Assembly (NCBI RefSeq): GCF_000964685.1
Contig: NZ_LANS01000001.1
Coordinates: 310,001-374,000, forward strand
Reading direction: 5' to 3'
Length of the DNA: 64,000 nt
Source of the DNA: Anaplasma phagocytophilum str. Webster
GTDB lineage: Bacteria > Pseudomonadota > Alphaproteobacteria > Rickettsiales > Anaplasmataceae
Numbering within the stretch: the stretch's first letter is position 1; the number at the start of each line of letters is the position of its first letter. A program made the position numbers and the translations under genes. Positions 50,113-62,463 of the stretch are shown piece after piece. The notes under the pieces were generated by a model. The model was not told where the DNA came from. It did not search any database and saw only the letters and a program-made list of their open reading frames with translations.

Positions 50113-50551
50113 GGTTGCGACCTAAAAGCACTTAGCTCGCCTTCACTCCCCCTTAAGCAATATGATGCACATTTGTTGCCCTACAAATCTAATATAAGGT
50201 TTGTTGCCTATAAGAGGGGCACTCAACGTTCCCTATAACTTACTTTCCACTAGGTTCTATACTTATTTTGCCCGTCTTTGTCCTGGCTTCGATCACTTGT
50301 GGGTGTCGCGCTACATAAGGGGAACTTTATCCCCTTATAATATTAATTACACAATACCGAGATACATGCCATCCCTTTGATAGGGCAAGGTGTGAACTGT
50401 ATCCCGCTCCGCCGTCTAAGATTGTATATGACATATAATTAATGACCATGTAGCAAAATTAAGCTTTCCCTAGTGATCTGTTGCGAAAACTATAAAGTCA
50501 ATGCACACTGCATGCACTATCCCGTAACATGATCAACTTAGGGAGTATTAC
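50113..50551. other. Intergenic region after p44 cluster
   Basis: About 440 bases without a recognisable gene, RNA or p44 homology. Confidence 0.5.
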
Positions 50552-51052
50552 ATGCGCATAGTAGTAATAAGCGTGCTGTGTTTATTTTGCGCTTTTTCAG
50601 CCATCGTATTTTTTACTTACTACAGGCGCAACAGTGCCACATTTTCTTACGATATAGTATTGCCTACCATATTCGGTAACAGTACAGAATTTAACACCTC
50701 AGAGATCAAGAAAAAAAGACGTGCGTTTGTGGTGAATGTGTTTGCTTCCTGGTGTACTGTTTGTATGCAGGAGCACCAAACATGGAAAGAAATCTCTAAA
50801 AGAACCCCCATCGATCTTTATGGCATAGACTACATAGATATAGAGGATAACGCACTGGCTTGGCTGCAGGAACCTGATAACCCTTATATTGCAATTGCGG
50901 CCGATTACTCCGGAAAAGCAGCAAAGGCATTTGGGGTTACGGGAGTACCTGAAACTTTTATTTTCAACAAAAAAGGTGAATTAGTGCTCCATATAAAGGG
51001 TTCTATAACCTGGGAACTATGGCAAGAACGTGTCGCAAAACTCATCTCATAA
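50552..51052 (+). CDS. Thiol:disulfide interchange protein, CcmG/DsbE-like
   Basis: The 166-residue protein has an N-terminal membrane anchor (residues 3-23) and a periplasmic thioredoxin domain. The active site is FASWCTVCMQEHQ (Cys68, Cys71), with the cis-proline in GVTGVPETFIF. This fits CcmG/DsbE, which keeps apocytochrome c cysteines reduced for heme attachment. The glutamate in the CcmG GVYG(A/V)PE loop corresponds to the PET here. It stands alone, with ccmC and ccmA elsewhere in the window. ATG 50552 is the natural start, following GGGAG 6 bases upstream. Confidence 0.9.
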   Translation: MRIVVISVLCLFCAFSAIVFFTYYRRNSATFSYDIVLPTIFGNSTEFNTSEIKKKRRAFVVNVFASWCTVCMQEHQTWKEISKRTPIDLYGIDYIDIEDNALAWLQEPDNPYIAIAADYSGKAAKAFGVTGVPETFIFNKKGELVLHIKGSITWELWQERVAKLIS

Positions 51053-51284
51053 ACGTATACATACAAAGCCTCGGTAAGTAAGAGTTTTGTGCTGCTAGCA
51101 TAAACAATAACCATTCAAATAAGACAGGCAGTTCAACTTATGCAATTAACTGCTACACGCACCCATTGCCGGTAATCGCTTATGCAGACTCGACAATGTT
51201 ATGAGACAACTACTGTTGTACCGTCATTGTTTACCAAATCTATAAAAAGTGTTATACATCTGGTCTCTTTTAGGGGCTTTGGTA

Positions 51285-51513
51285 ATGGCTGTAGATCTTT
51301 TAAAGCTGAGAGAATTGTTGTGTAACTCCTTTCCTGATGGAATTGTTGATGTAACTAGCTTAGCTGATGACAATGATCACTATTCCGTGCGAATTGTTTC
51401 CAAAAGATTTGCTGGTAAGTCAAAACTTGAGCAGCACAGAATGGTTTATGACGCACTCTCAGGAGTGGTTGTGCACGCATTACAAATACAAACAAGTGTG
51501 GGTAGTAAGCAAG

Positions 51514-51521
<8 letters not shown>
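51285..51521 (+). CDS. BolA-family protein
   Basis: From ATG 51285 (MAVDLLKLRELLCNSFPDG) the product is 78 residues, right for short BolA proteins; upstream codons in the frame show no homology. The family core is HYSVRIVSKRFAGKSKLEQH followed by RMVYDALS, with the conserved His in the QHR segment (position about 50). BolA proteins pair with CGFS glutaredoxins to hold a [2Fe-2S] cluster. The next gene encodes such a glutaredoxin and overlaps this one by 8 bases. Confidence 0.9.
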
Positions 51522-53882
<2,361 letters not shown>

Positions 53883-53998
53883 TAGCCTACTTTCGTAATG
53901 TCTTCTTATTTACTATGGAGCATATGGTGCTGTGTGCATCTAAAAAATCCGCAAATCAAGAGCCGTCGCTTACGTTAGCCGCTTAATCTACAGGCAAA

Positions 53999-55144
53999 TT
54001 AATGACTGTCTACAAGAAGCTGTACATCGCCTCCATTGGTATCGACAGAAAACACCAACTTGGCTTGTCCTTCGATAAAAGCTTTAACCTTATGGCCAAA
54101 AAACTCATATCTCCACCCACGCATTATGTTGCTAGGAAGGCGACTTATGGCTCTAACCAAATCTCTCTTAGATGCTACTAATTTCTGTGACACACCATCT
54201 TCTATGCACACGCTATGCAGCAATATAGACAGTAAACTTAGAGTATCACGTTCTTGACTCGCTTTATTATACACATCTTGCTTTATATGCTTGTTATTCT
54301 CCACTATCTCAGTCAAACTGAATGGAAGGTCTTGTAGATATAGCTCGCGCACGTATTTTCTGAGGGTACTGTCGCTGCCATCCGCTATAAAGTCTTTTGT
54401 AATATTCAAGACATCTCTGGCATTCATGATAATATTTCGATTTATATTTAGTAGACGTGCTACACGCTCTCTCCACTCTACCACCGATCTTGCTATATTA
54501 GCTTCTTGCTCAGTTAAGTCTGCATAACACTCCATACTCTCTAAAATCGTAGTGTAGTTATCGGATACCGAATCTACAATGCAATCCATCTCCTCCATAT
54601 ACCACGATAACCTACCCTTGGACGTCAAAATATCCCGAAGGATTCCGTACAGCTTATATAGATAAATAACATCATCAAGTGCGTAACGTACCTCACTTTC
54701 CGTTAAAGGCCTTTTTGACCAATCCACACGCTTGAAGGGCATCTTATTCAGTTTCACGCCTAGAAACTGCTCAACTAATTTAGAGTATCCCACTGAATTT
54801 TCGTGATACTCACACAGCATAGCCGCTATTTGCGTATCAAATATAGGCCTAGGGAGAGACTCAAATAACAGGGATAACGCGTCAAGATCCTGCCTACAAT
54901 CGTGAAAAACCTTGAAAATCTGTGTGTTATCAAAAATTTCCTGCAGAGGAGTAAGATCAATACCCTCTGCTAAAGCATCAATTACACACTGCTTATTCTC
55001 ATAAGCTATCTGCAGTAAACACAATTTTGGGTAATAGTCGTTGAAGCTACGCAAAAACTCCGTGTCTATTGCCACACTTTCGGGGTTATCACGTAATAAC
55101 TCCGTACAAAACCTAGATAGATCATTTGTTGAACAAATAAACAC
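53999..55144 (-). CDS. rnd: Ribonuclease D
   Basis: The 381-residue 3'-5' exonuclease trims tRNA 3' ends. The DEDD catalytic set is visible: Exo I AIDTEFLRSF (Asp27, Glu29), Exo II FHDCRQDLDAL, and Exo III SEVRYALDDVIYLYKLY. One HRDC-like helical domain follows (EANIARSVVEWRERVARLLN and beyond). The length matches bacterial RNase D. ATG 55144 is 7 bases after the ntrY stop on the same strand, so they may be one transcript. Confidence 0.93.
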   Translation of the reverse strand: MFICSTNDLSRFCTELLRDNPESVAIDTEFLRSFNDYYPKLCLLQIAYENKQCVIDALAEGIDLTPLQEIFDNTQIFKVFHDCRQDLDALSLLFESLPRPIFDTQIAAMLCEYHENSVGYSKLVEQFLGVKLNKMPFKRVDWSKRPLTESEVRYALDDVIYLYKLYGILRDILTSKGRLSWYMEEMDCIVDSVSDNYTTILESMECYADLTEQEANIARSVVEWRERVARLLNINRNIIMNARDVLNITKDFIADGSDSTLRKYVRELYLQDLPFSLTEIVENNKHIKQDVYNKASQERDTLSLLSILLHSVCIEDGVSQKLVASKRDLVRAISRLPSNIMRGWRYEFFGHKVKAFIEGQAKLVFSVDTNGGDVQLLVDSH

Positions 55145-55151
55145 ATTTTTC

Positions 55152-57266
55152 TCATTTCAAAAAAGTAATCCGTACCACACCACCTTCCTCTGAGTTACGG
55201 AAACCTATAGATGCGCCATGCTCTTGCAGGATCTTCTCTACTATCGCTAACCCTAACCCAGTACCCTTTTCACGTGTAGTAACATAGGGTTCTGTAAGCC
55301 TTCCTATAATATCCTCCGAAAACCCTATACCGTTATCTCTCACTTCAACCAAAACACTCTTTTCTTCCTTTGTTACAGTAACAACGATGCGCCCCCTATC
55401 AGCATTAGGACTTGCGTTTATCGACTCGCAAGCATTCTTAAATATGTTCACGAATACTTGAGAAATCTGTTCCTGATCTATAAAAACAAGGACCTCTTCC
55501 TCAGGAAAGTGCAAATCGTAAGAAACAAAGGCTTTACCGAACTGTCCCAGAAAACTTATGTCCCTAATAATAACAGAAATGTAACACATTTTAAAGGTCG
55601 GGCTGGGCATTCGCGCGAATTGTGCAAACTCGTCCACTATACAGCTAATATTTGATACGTGCTTAATTATGGTATCTGTGTACCGCAAAAAGGTCTCTCT
55701 TCCTGATACTATCTGCTCAGCATACTTGCTCCCAAGGCGCTCTGCTGCCAGGTAAATGGGCGTAATAGGATTTTTTATTTCGTGAGCTATCCTCCTAGCT
55801 ACATCTGACCACGCTGCCTTCCTTTGAGCTTCTACCAAACCAGAAATATCGTCAAATGTAATAATCAGTCCCTGAGACTTCAACCGTTCTATATTCACCG
55901 ATAAGGTAAGTAACTTATGATTACGAATAATAGTGATATCACCCTTACATTTGACCATGTTTACCAGCTCCAAAACTTCTGGCAACACTTCTTCTATTGG
56001 TTTGTTGAGCTCATAGCATGACAAAAGCTCCATTGCCCTATCATTCATCAAAGTTACAGATTTTAACGGGGATAAAGCCATAACCCCCGACGATACTCCT
56101 GACAAAACAGTTTCGACGAACACTTTTCTAACATTTATTTCTCTATATGCATTTTCTAACTGCATACGTTGCTCACTTAGCCGTTCCACCATTTGATTGA
56201 ATGCCTTGATCACCGTAGCGATCTCTTCACCCATAATTTTTCCTTTGTACTCTATCCTACAATCAAAATCCCCATCTTGAACCCGCTTAGTGGCTGCAAA
56301 TAACTCAGATAAACGCCCCACTATACCTTTGGCAAAACCTACCCCTAACCACACCGACACAAACAACACAACCAAAAATAACAAAAGAAATGCCAGTGAA
56401 AATTGGATTTGTAATGCAGACATCTGCGTTCGCAGATTATTTAGATGCTCATGCATCTCTTCAAAGCGCAGCATATTATGCTCCAAAGCGTCGTCTGGAG
56501 GCCGAACTGCTATAAGATAAATACCAGACAAAGAATCTAACAATTGCACAGTATAGTCCTTCTGTCCTTTAGAAAAAACTACTGGCTTGTCATTAATTTC
56601 ATAAAGCTCATCTTCAGTTACGTAATTAGTCCAAGATGTAGAACTAGGGTTTGCGCTAGCCAAAATCTCTCTATGACTGATAAGTAGAATTTCCGAAAAA
56701 CTAAATAGCTCAGCCCCTAATGAGATCTTTTCTGACGTCCACTGCGCAGAATCTGTACCCAAATAGTTGGCAAGATGCACAGCATCCGAAACCATGACAG
56801 CAGTACTGCATTCGTCTGCACACTTCAAAGTCTCTTCAATATACCGAGTGAACGCAGGCCGTATGTTATTGTAATACCAGGCCCTCACACCATAATCAAA
56901 GAAAAGATATGCAAACCCCGAAGCAACTACAGCCGGGATCATCCCCACCAGGGTGAACACTATAACAGCCCTGGCTTGCAGCTTAAAACCTAGCTCTCCC
57001 CTATTGCACTTTATCCAAGCATGCATCGTCCAACAAGACAACGAAGCTATGCAAAGCAAGAACACTAACAGCACCCATAGGAGCAATTGTATATTCTCCT
57101 CAGTCGCAATGTTCCATGATTCCTGAACATCTAACAACGACAAAATGAGGGAAAAATCAAGAGACGCCAATCCCACAGAGCAAAATCCGGACGATAATAA
57201 GTCAACCAGAATACCCCATAGACGACGCCTCTTTCTAGCGCCTAGCCATACCATACATCCTGACAA
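55152..57266 (-). CDS. ntrY: Sensor histidine kinase NtrY
   Basis: The 704-residue inner-membrane kinase has about four N-terminal helices, a HAMP-like region around 305-365 (LSELFAATKRVQDGDFDCRI), a PAS-like domain (about 375-475), the H-box RRIAHEIKNPITPIYLAAER with phosphorylated His495, and an ATPase domain with N-box NIFKNACESI (608-617), G1 DNGIGF (644-649) and G2 KGTGLGLAI. It matches NtrY, partner of NtrX at 2.5 kb. The extracytoplasmic loop (about 130-280) would sense an unknown signal. It lies downstream of the csp gene by 15 bases. Family assignment is firm. Confidence 0.95.
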   Translation of the reverse strand: MSGCMVWLGARKRRRLWGILVDLLSSGFCSVGLASLDFSLILSLLDVQESWNIATEENIQLLLWVLLVFLLCIASLSCWTMHAWIKCNRGELGFKLQARAVIVFTLVGMIPAVVASGFAYLFFDYGVRAWYYNNIRPAFTRYIEETLKCADECSTAVMVSDAVHLANYLGTDSAQWTSEKISLGAELFSFSEILLISHREILASANPSSTSWTNYVTEDELYEINDKPVVFSKGQKDYTVQLLDSLSGIYLIAVRPPDDALEHNMLRFEEMHEHLNNLRTQMSALQIQFSLAFLLLFLVVLFVSVWLGVGFAKGIVGRLSELFAATKRVQDGDFDCRIEYKGKIMGEEIATVIKAFNQMVERLSEQRMQLENAYREINVRKVFVETVLSGVSSGVMALSPLKSVTLMNDRAMELLSCYELNKPIEEVLPEVLELVNMVKCKGDITIIRNHKLLTLSVNIERLKSQGLIITFDDISGLVEAQRKAAWSDVARRIAHEIKNPITPIYLAAERLGSKYAEQIVSGRETFLRYTDTIIKHVSNISCIVDEFAQFARMPSPTFKMCYISVIIRDISFLGQFGKAFVSYDLHFPEEEVLVFIDQEQISQVFVNIFKNACESINASPNADRGRIVVTVTKEEKSVLVEVRDNGIGFSEDIIGRLTEPYVTTREKGTGLGLAIVEKILQEHGASIGFRNSEEGGVVRITFLK

Positions 57267-57281
57267 GGCCCAAACATAGTG

Positions 57282-57554
57282 TTACTCCGAAAGCACCTCT
57301 AGGTTCACAGCAGAAACCTTTCCGTTATTTTCATCCAACTGGTACCTAACCTTCTGTCCTTCTCTGAGGTTATCTATTCTGCTCCTCTGCAGCGATGTAA
57401 TATGTACGAAGACATCCTTCTCACCATGCCCCATAGCAGAACCCTTACTGCCTTCGGAGCTGTCCTTACAAATAAAACCATAACCCTTCTCTACGCTAAA
57501 CCACTTAACATGACCGGTGTAGAACGCCTTCCCATCCACTAACTGAGACATCAA
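57282..57554 (-). CDS. Cold-shock-domain protein
   Basis: The 90-residue protein contains the cold-shock OB-fold: HVKWFSVEKGYGFICKD (RNP1-like KGYGFI) and KDVFVHITSLQ (RNP2-like VFVHI), then GQKVRYQLDENNGKVSAVNL. It binds single-stranded RNA or DNA. Between the two motifs is an insertion of about 12 residues (SSEGSKGSAMGHGE) that most short CspA proteins lack. ATG 57554 or Met2 (57551) may start. It precedes ntrY by 15 bases, suggesting a csp-ntrY-rnd operon. Confidence 0.9.
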   Translation of the reverse strand: MMSQLVDGKAFYTGHVKWFSVEKGYGFICKDSSEGSKGSAMGHGEKDVFVHITSLQRSRIDNLREGQKVRYQLDENNGKVSAVNLEVLSE

Positions 57555-58391
57555 AAAACCCTAAATATTCAGACAACAAACCGCTACTCTCAAGTACCCA
57601 AGCTATCGCCTGAGTTGTAAGATACACGGCGCTTTGAGCCTATATTTTAATGTTTTACATTGCAAGAGAAATATTCTTAAAGGAGCACTTTGCCCATTAA
57701 GTTACTCACACACTAATAATATGTAGCAATTCATCAATTATACTCCCAACCACAGGGATTTACTGCCCTCTATTCATTATGTCTATGCCTAAACAGGTAT
57801 AATTTATAACATACCATATACAGTATGCAAAATAATAAAAACAGAAAAAGCCCCGTATAATGAATTAATTCCCCTACTATATTAGATATCAGAGAATCTC
57901 AGGCCTATATTAAGTTAGAGGGCATAGCCTAGCATGTAAGGTAATATTTTTTCATGAATTTCTGTAATATTTTAGGATATTACCAATTATATATGCGAGA
58001 AAAAAATATTATGAACCATCAATGTAATATTTTCATATACTGTATATGCACATAGCACATCCCTCAACGGGAGTATACGTCAACTTTGAAGTGCAAACGA
58101 AATGTCACTCACGTTCTGTCCCGCGGGGCAGCTTTAGTACCATATAAAATGGAGTAGGCAGTATGCTAATCCTGCACCTTCGCACTGATATATGCTCGCT
58201 CGTACGTGTTTAAGTACACCTACAGTGCCATTAACCTTTTCTGACCTACTATAATGCGCACTACATAAATGGAACATTGAACTGCCACTAAATCAAGTAA
58301 CAGCAAATGTAAAATACAACCGTATCCCCTGTTCAGATGGGATATGCATGGCATATGGTTTTAGCATGCCATATAAATCTCTCTTATTAGA
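57555..58391. other. A+T-rich intergenic region with repeated GTAATATTTT
   Basis: About 840 bases without a gene. The decamer GTAATATTTT occurs three times within 93 bases (57941, 57964, 58024) in a very A+T-rich stretch. Confidence 0.5.
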
Positions 58392-58842
58392 TCAGGGAAG
58401 GACATTGTTCACTTTGCTAAGGCGGTTGAGATTTCTCATTCCGATATTGATGGAAAGGTTTGTAGGACGAAGAAAGGCGGCTCGAGTAGCGCACCGTATG
58501 GAAAGTATGCTGAGAAAACTAATAATGGTTCGGACGGAAGTGGTAAAAATGAAGTAACAGTTTGTGGGGCTACGGCGAGGGCAAGTGGTGGTTCGTCTGG
58601 TGCAGGCGCTGCAGAGACTTTAAGAACTTTGTCGCTGGAGCTCTCATAGATGGTAGTAAGAACTGGCCTACTTCTACAGCTATTGACGGTAATAGCAATA
58701 CGGCAAGAACTCCTGCACCTGACAGTAACGACAACGCCAAAGCTGTAGCCACAGACCTAGTACAGGAGCTAACCCCTGAAGAAAAAACCATAGTAGCTGG
58801 GTTACTAGCTAAAACTATTGAAGGGGGTGAGGTTGTTGAGAT
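58392..58842 (+). pseudogene. p44: msp2/p44 hypervariable-region fragment with frameshift
   Basis: Homology starts in the codons for [16 protein letters not shown], passes through a hypervariable stretch with KVCRTK and TVCG, then loses frame by one base at about 58620. It resumes as KNFVAGALIDGSKNWPTS to [13 protein letters not shown], where p44 stops at 58842. Both ends of the gene are absent. It could still donate hypervariable sequence by conversion. Confidence 0.88.
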
Positions 58843-59032
58843 ATGCGTATCTCCATAACGAGCATGGTTAGCTCAGGAGTAGTAGATTGTACATATAGTC
58901 TGTGCTGTGGAGGTTCGTTACAGCAATCTGAGACTTTTGGTGCTATTATCAGACACTTGGTTTATACCAGGGTAAGTAAGCTGTTTAAGATATTATCTCA
59001 GATGTGAGAGAGGTTACATGTTGCTCATGTCG

Positions 59033-59065
59033 GTGAGATTAGGGCAGTTTCTTCTACCTTCATAA
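59033..59065 (+). pseudogene. Tiny p44 remnant
   Basis: GGTGAGATTAGGGCAGTTTC and the following TTCTACCTTCA match the p44 codons for [10 protein letters not shown], the same break point as the cassette ending at about 59860. The surrounding 58843-59212 has no other gene. Confidence 0.6.
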
Positions 59066-59296
59066 GAATATGAGATGAGTTACTATCACCATTTCCACGG
59101 TTAGCTTTGGATGTGAGGGTTGTTTTCTAAGATATTTGGAAGTTGCAGCAACAGAATCTCATATCGAAGGCATTATCCCAATATGCACTATGAAGATCTC
59201 TTCCAGTTTCAAAAACACTGGTAAGTATGCCCATTACCTATGAATCTCTATGTAGATGTAATAAGAGCATACACAGTAACTCTTATTATTAAAAGG

Positions 59297-59974
59297 AAGA
59301 CCAAGGGTATTAGAGATAGTGGTAGTAAGGAAGATGAAGCTGATACAGTATATCTACTAGCTAAGGAGTTAGCTTATGATGTTGTTACTGGACAGACTGA
59401 TAACCTTGCTGCTGCTCTTGCCAAAACTTCGGGTAAAGACTTTGTTCAGTTTGCGAACGCTGTGGAAATCTCTCATTCCGAGATTGGTAAGAAGGTTTGT
59501 GTGACGAAGAATTACGACAGTGGGAGCAACTTTGCGAAGTACGGGACAGAATCGAATGGACAAAGTACCACAAGTCACAGGGTTGCTTTGTGTGGTGGAA
59601 AGGGTGTAGCAAGCACAGGTTTCGGAACGGCAGAGGTTTTAAGAGACTTTGTTAGAGAAACGCTACTGAGTAATGGTAGTAAGAACTGGCCAACATCTAC
59701 AGGAACCGGATCTTCTAGCAACGATAATGCCACAGCTGTAGCGGGAGACCTAACAAAACTGACTCCTGAGGAAAAAACCATAGTAGCAGGGTTGCTAGCT
59801 AAAACTATTGAAGGTGGTGAGGTTGTTGAGATTAGGGCGGTTTCTTCTACCTTCAGCATGGTTAACCTTGGGTATAGAAATTGGGGTTTTATAGTTATAG
59901 GGAGCCTCACCATGCAGAGTTCGGAAGTTACTTTCGAATACTCTGTGAAGTATAAGTATGCGTATTACATATAG
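59297..59974 (+). pseudogene. p44: msp2/p44 cassette, 5' and 3' truncated
   Basis: Begins at [20 protein letters not shown], preceded by the diverged leader 59213-59296. The frame is open through [20 protein letters not shown], a hypervariable region bounded by KVC, ALC and KNWPTS, and [20 protein letters not shown] to VSST at about 59860. It then runs 38 codons into unrelated sequence before a stop. No start, no signal peptide, no 3' block: a silent donor cassette. Confidence 0.9.
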
Positions 59975-60132
59975 ATCTCTAGGTAGACAAAAAGCCTGCA
60001 CAATAAACCTTACTTTTAGCATAAGACTAAGAAATTAGGAAAAAGCTCAAGTGTTCTTCCTTTAGCAAAGAATATCGAATGGGGAGATTAAGCGTTGCGG
60101 AAGTGCATTACACAAACCATCTTTCACTCTGA

Positions 60133-60355
60133 GTACCCTAGTTAAGGTAAGTTACTAGGCAAAATTAGTGCCGTATCACTCACGAACAAACTACGATCAG
60201 CTATTTTCCATACTGAGCAGGTACGTACAGCGGCTTTATAATCTTACCTACCTTGTAATAACATTCTACCTCATGAACTCCCCACAGACTTTATAAAGGT
60301 TATCTGTACTTCGAGAGGAAGCTAATCTGTGACTAATACGGATGGTGTTTAGTAC
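60133..60355 (+). repeat. Recurrent p44-associated spacer, copy D (diverged)
   Basis: Matches copies A and B with scattered changes, for example AAAATTAGTGCCGTATCACT and GACTTTATAAAGG. It is followed directly by a p44 3' block, as at copy B. Confidence 0.87.
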
Positions 60356-60513
60356 ATCACTCCTAAACTAGCTTATAGGTTAAAGGCTGGTTTGAGTTAT
60401 CAGCTTCTCCTGAAATCTCTGCTTTCGCGGGGGTTTCTACCACCGCGTTGTTGGAGATGGTGTCTATGATGATCTGCCTGCTCAACGTCTTGTAGATGAT
60501 ACTAGTCCGGCGG
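60356..60513 (+). pseudogene. p44 3'-block fragment fused to TRAP fragment
   Basis: Encodes ITPKLAYRLKAGLSYQL, then loses frame by small deletions, and reaches the DNA for DGVYDDLPAQRLVDDTSP before joining the TRAP-permease fragment inside GGCGG. The p44 end is about 25 codons short. Confidence 0.88.
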
Positions 60514-60962
60514 GCCAGCGAAAGCGGCCGTAATAGGCTCGGGATTTATGGGTATGATGTCAGGGTCTTCGGTGGCCAATACCATAACTGTCGGTTCCTT
60601 CACCATACCGCTAATGAAGAAGATGGGGATGACACCCGAAAAGGCAGCAGCAATAGAGGTATCAGCGGGAATAAATGGTCAGATAACCCCGCCAGTCATG
60701 GGAGCAGCAGCGTTTTTGATGGCCGAGTTTTTAGCGCTTTCATACTCCAGTATAGTTAAGCATGCGTTTGTGCCGGCGCTAATGGTATATATAGGGTTGC
60801 TTGTCATCGTGCATTTTGAGGCACGGAGGTTAGAAGGTAGTACTCCCGGTGTGCGCGCACCCGGTGTAGGAATTCGAGGAGTTATACTTAGACTCTTGAT
60901 AACCTCGGTTTCTGTTGTTCTCCTTTTTGGCTTCGTTCATATCGTCATTGATGGGGTGTCTA
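60509..60962 (+). pseudogene. Inverted internal fragment of the TRAP permease gene
   Basis: Reverse complement of 44334-44781 with no difference seen by eye beyond the junctions. It encodes PAKAAVIGSGFMGMMSGS through FGFVHIVIDGVS of the permease, about 149 residues of the middle. The left junction lies in GGCGG shared with p44, the right at GTGTCTA. The Met frame from 60548 has no ribosome site. It is not a gene. Confidence 0.92.
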
Positions 60963-61114
60963 GAGGCTGCAATACGCCGTATGCTCGCGTATAACCATCT
61001 CCAGTTGTATCATGTTCCTCATGCGTACTGTGAGAGTTTCTACTTGAAGGAATGTAAAATTGGGTATAGGGTTGGAGGTTAGTTTGTTCTTTATTATTGC
61101 ATAGGGGTTTGCTT

Positions 61115-61672
61115 ATGTCAGTCATGCCTGATCACTGGATCAAGGAAAGGGCCCTAAAAGATGGTATGATCTCCCCGTTCGTAGACCACAAAGAAGGCAC
61201 GGGTGTTTTGTCGTATGGTTTGTCTTCCTATGGCTATGATGCTCGGCTGGATAATAAGTTCAAGATTTTTGCCAATACACACTCAGTGGTAGTGGATCCT
61301 AAGAACTTTTCGCAAGATAGCTTTGTTGATCGTGAAGGAGATTTCTGCATCATTCCACCAAACAGCTTTATGCTAGCCAAGACTGTAGAGTACTTTAACA
61401 TCCCACGAGACGTTATGGTTGTTTGTGTTGGAAAGTCAACATACGCTCGCTGTGGCATCGTAGTTAATGTGACGCCTCTTGAACCAGGGTGGTCAGGCTA
61501 CGTAACTCTGGAATTCTCTAATACATCTCCGTTACCTGTGAAGGTATATGCGTTTGAGGGCGCATGCCAGTTCCTCTTTTTTTCAGGCAAGGAACGTTGC
61601 AGCAAGTCTTACGACGAAGCTGGGGGCAAGTATATGGGGCAAAGTGACGTAACATTGCCAATTATTAGTTAG
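61115..61672 (+). CDS. dcd: dCTP deaminase
   Basis: From ATG 61115 ([18 protein letters not shown]) the product is 185 residues, normal for Dcd; the frame opens earlier at TTG 61097 without support. It deaminates dCTP to dUTP for thymidylate synthesis by ThyX. Family motifs are [34 protein letters not shown] (with the catalytic Glu), [14 protein letters not shown] and the C-terminal [16 protein letters not shown] precedes the ATG but no strong ribosome site is seen. Genes up- and downstream are debris, so it stands alone. Confidence 0.95.
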   Translation: MSVMPDHWIKERALKDGMISPFVDHKEGTGVLSYGLSSYGYDARLDNKFKIFANTHSVVVDPKNFSQDSFVDREGDFCIIPPNSFMLAKTVEYFNIPRDVMVVCVGKSTYARCGIVVNVTPLEPGWSGYVTLEFSNTSPLPVKVYAFEGACQFLFFSGKERCSKSYDEAGGKYMGQSDVTLPIIS

Positions 61673-61785
61673 AGAACTTTGTAATTTACCGTCATCGATC
61701 CTTAATGCGCGCAGTTTTGCTGTGGCTTCAACAGGTGGTAATATATCGAATTTTAGAATAGATAGCGCGGGAGATTGCTCTTCAC

Positions 61786-62463
61786 TTGTTATGGTGTGAC
61801 GCCAACCTTACAGTACGGACTCTTAAGAACACAGTACAGTATACGGGCGTGCGTGGTATCACAGACTTAATGGTTATGCCAGGGTTGATAAACCTAGACT
61901 TCGCTGACGTTAAGGTTGTCATGAGTGAGATGGGCAAGGCCATGATGGGTACGGGAGAGGCAGAGGGTGAGCATAGAGCAGTTGCTGCTGCCGAAGCTGC
62001 TATCTCTAATCCTTTGCTGGACAATATATCTATGAAGGGTGCGCGGGGTATTCTCATAAATATAACCGGTGGAATGGATATGACGCTGTTTGAGGTTGAT
62101 GCTGCCGCAAACCGGATACGGGAGGAAGTTGATGAGGAGGCGAATATAATCTTCGGATCTACCTTCGATGAGAATAGTGCTGGTAGAATTAGGGTATCTG
62201 TTCTGGCTACGGGTATAGATAGTACTCATACTTCAAATCCCAAGGGTAGAATGACTAGGGGCTCGGAAAGTGATCTGGGTGTCTCGGATGTTGGGGGAGA
62301 TTCCGCAAGAGTTGGGGTCTCTGGTTATGCTAGGGCTGGACAAGAGAGTAGTGGTGCTCCGGCAGAGGCTGATTTGTTTTCTCGTGGCTCTGGAAATCGC
62401 AATTCCTCTTTAAACTGGAATAGTAAGTCGTTTGATGTCCCTGCGTTTTTAAGAAAGAAGTAG
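61786..62463 (+). pseudogene. N-terminally truncated ftsZ copy
   Basis: From [20 protein letters not shown] the frame matches the second half of FtsZ: the T7-adjacent [20 protein letters not shown], the [19 protein letters not shown] segment, [20 protein letters not shown], a variable linker, and a C-terminal end DVPAFLRKK (FtsZ proteins end with a DIPAFLR-like peptide). The whole GTP-binding half (about 190 residues, with GGGTGTG) is missing, and the upstream 100 bases show none of it. The frame opens at TTG 61786. It could make a truncated peptide, but is more likely a relic; a full ftsZ must be elsewhere. Confidence 0.85.

Noticed and set aside
58340-58375. Short inverted repeat ATGGCAT/ATGCCAT before a p44 fragment
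   Set aside because: Seven pairs with an 11-base loop in A+T-rich DNA is not distinctive.
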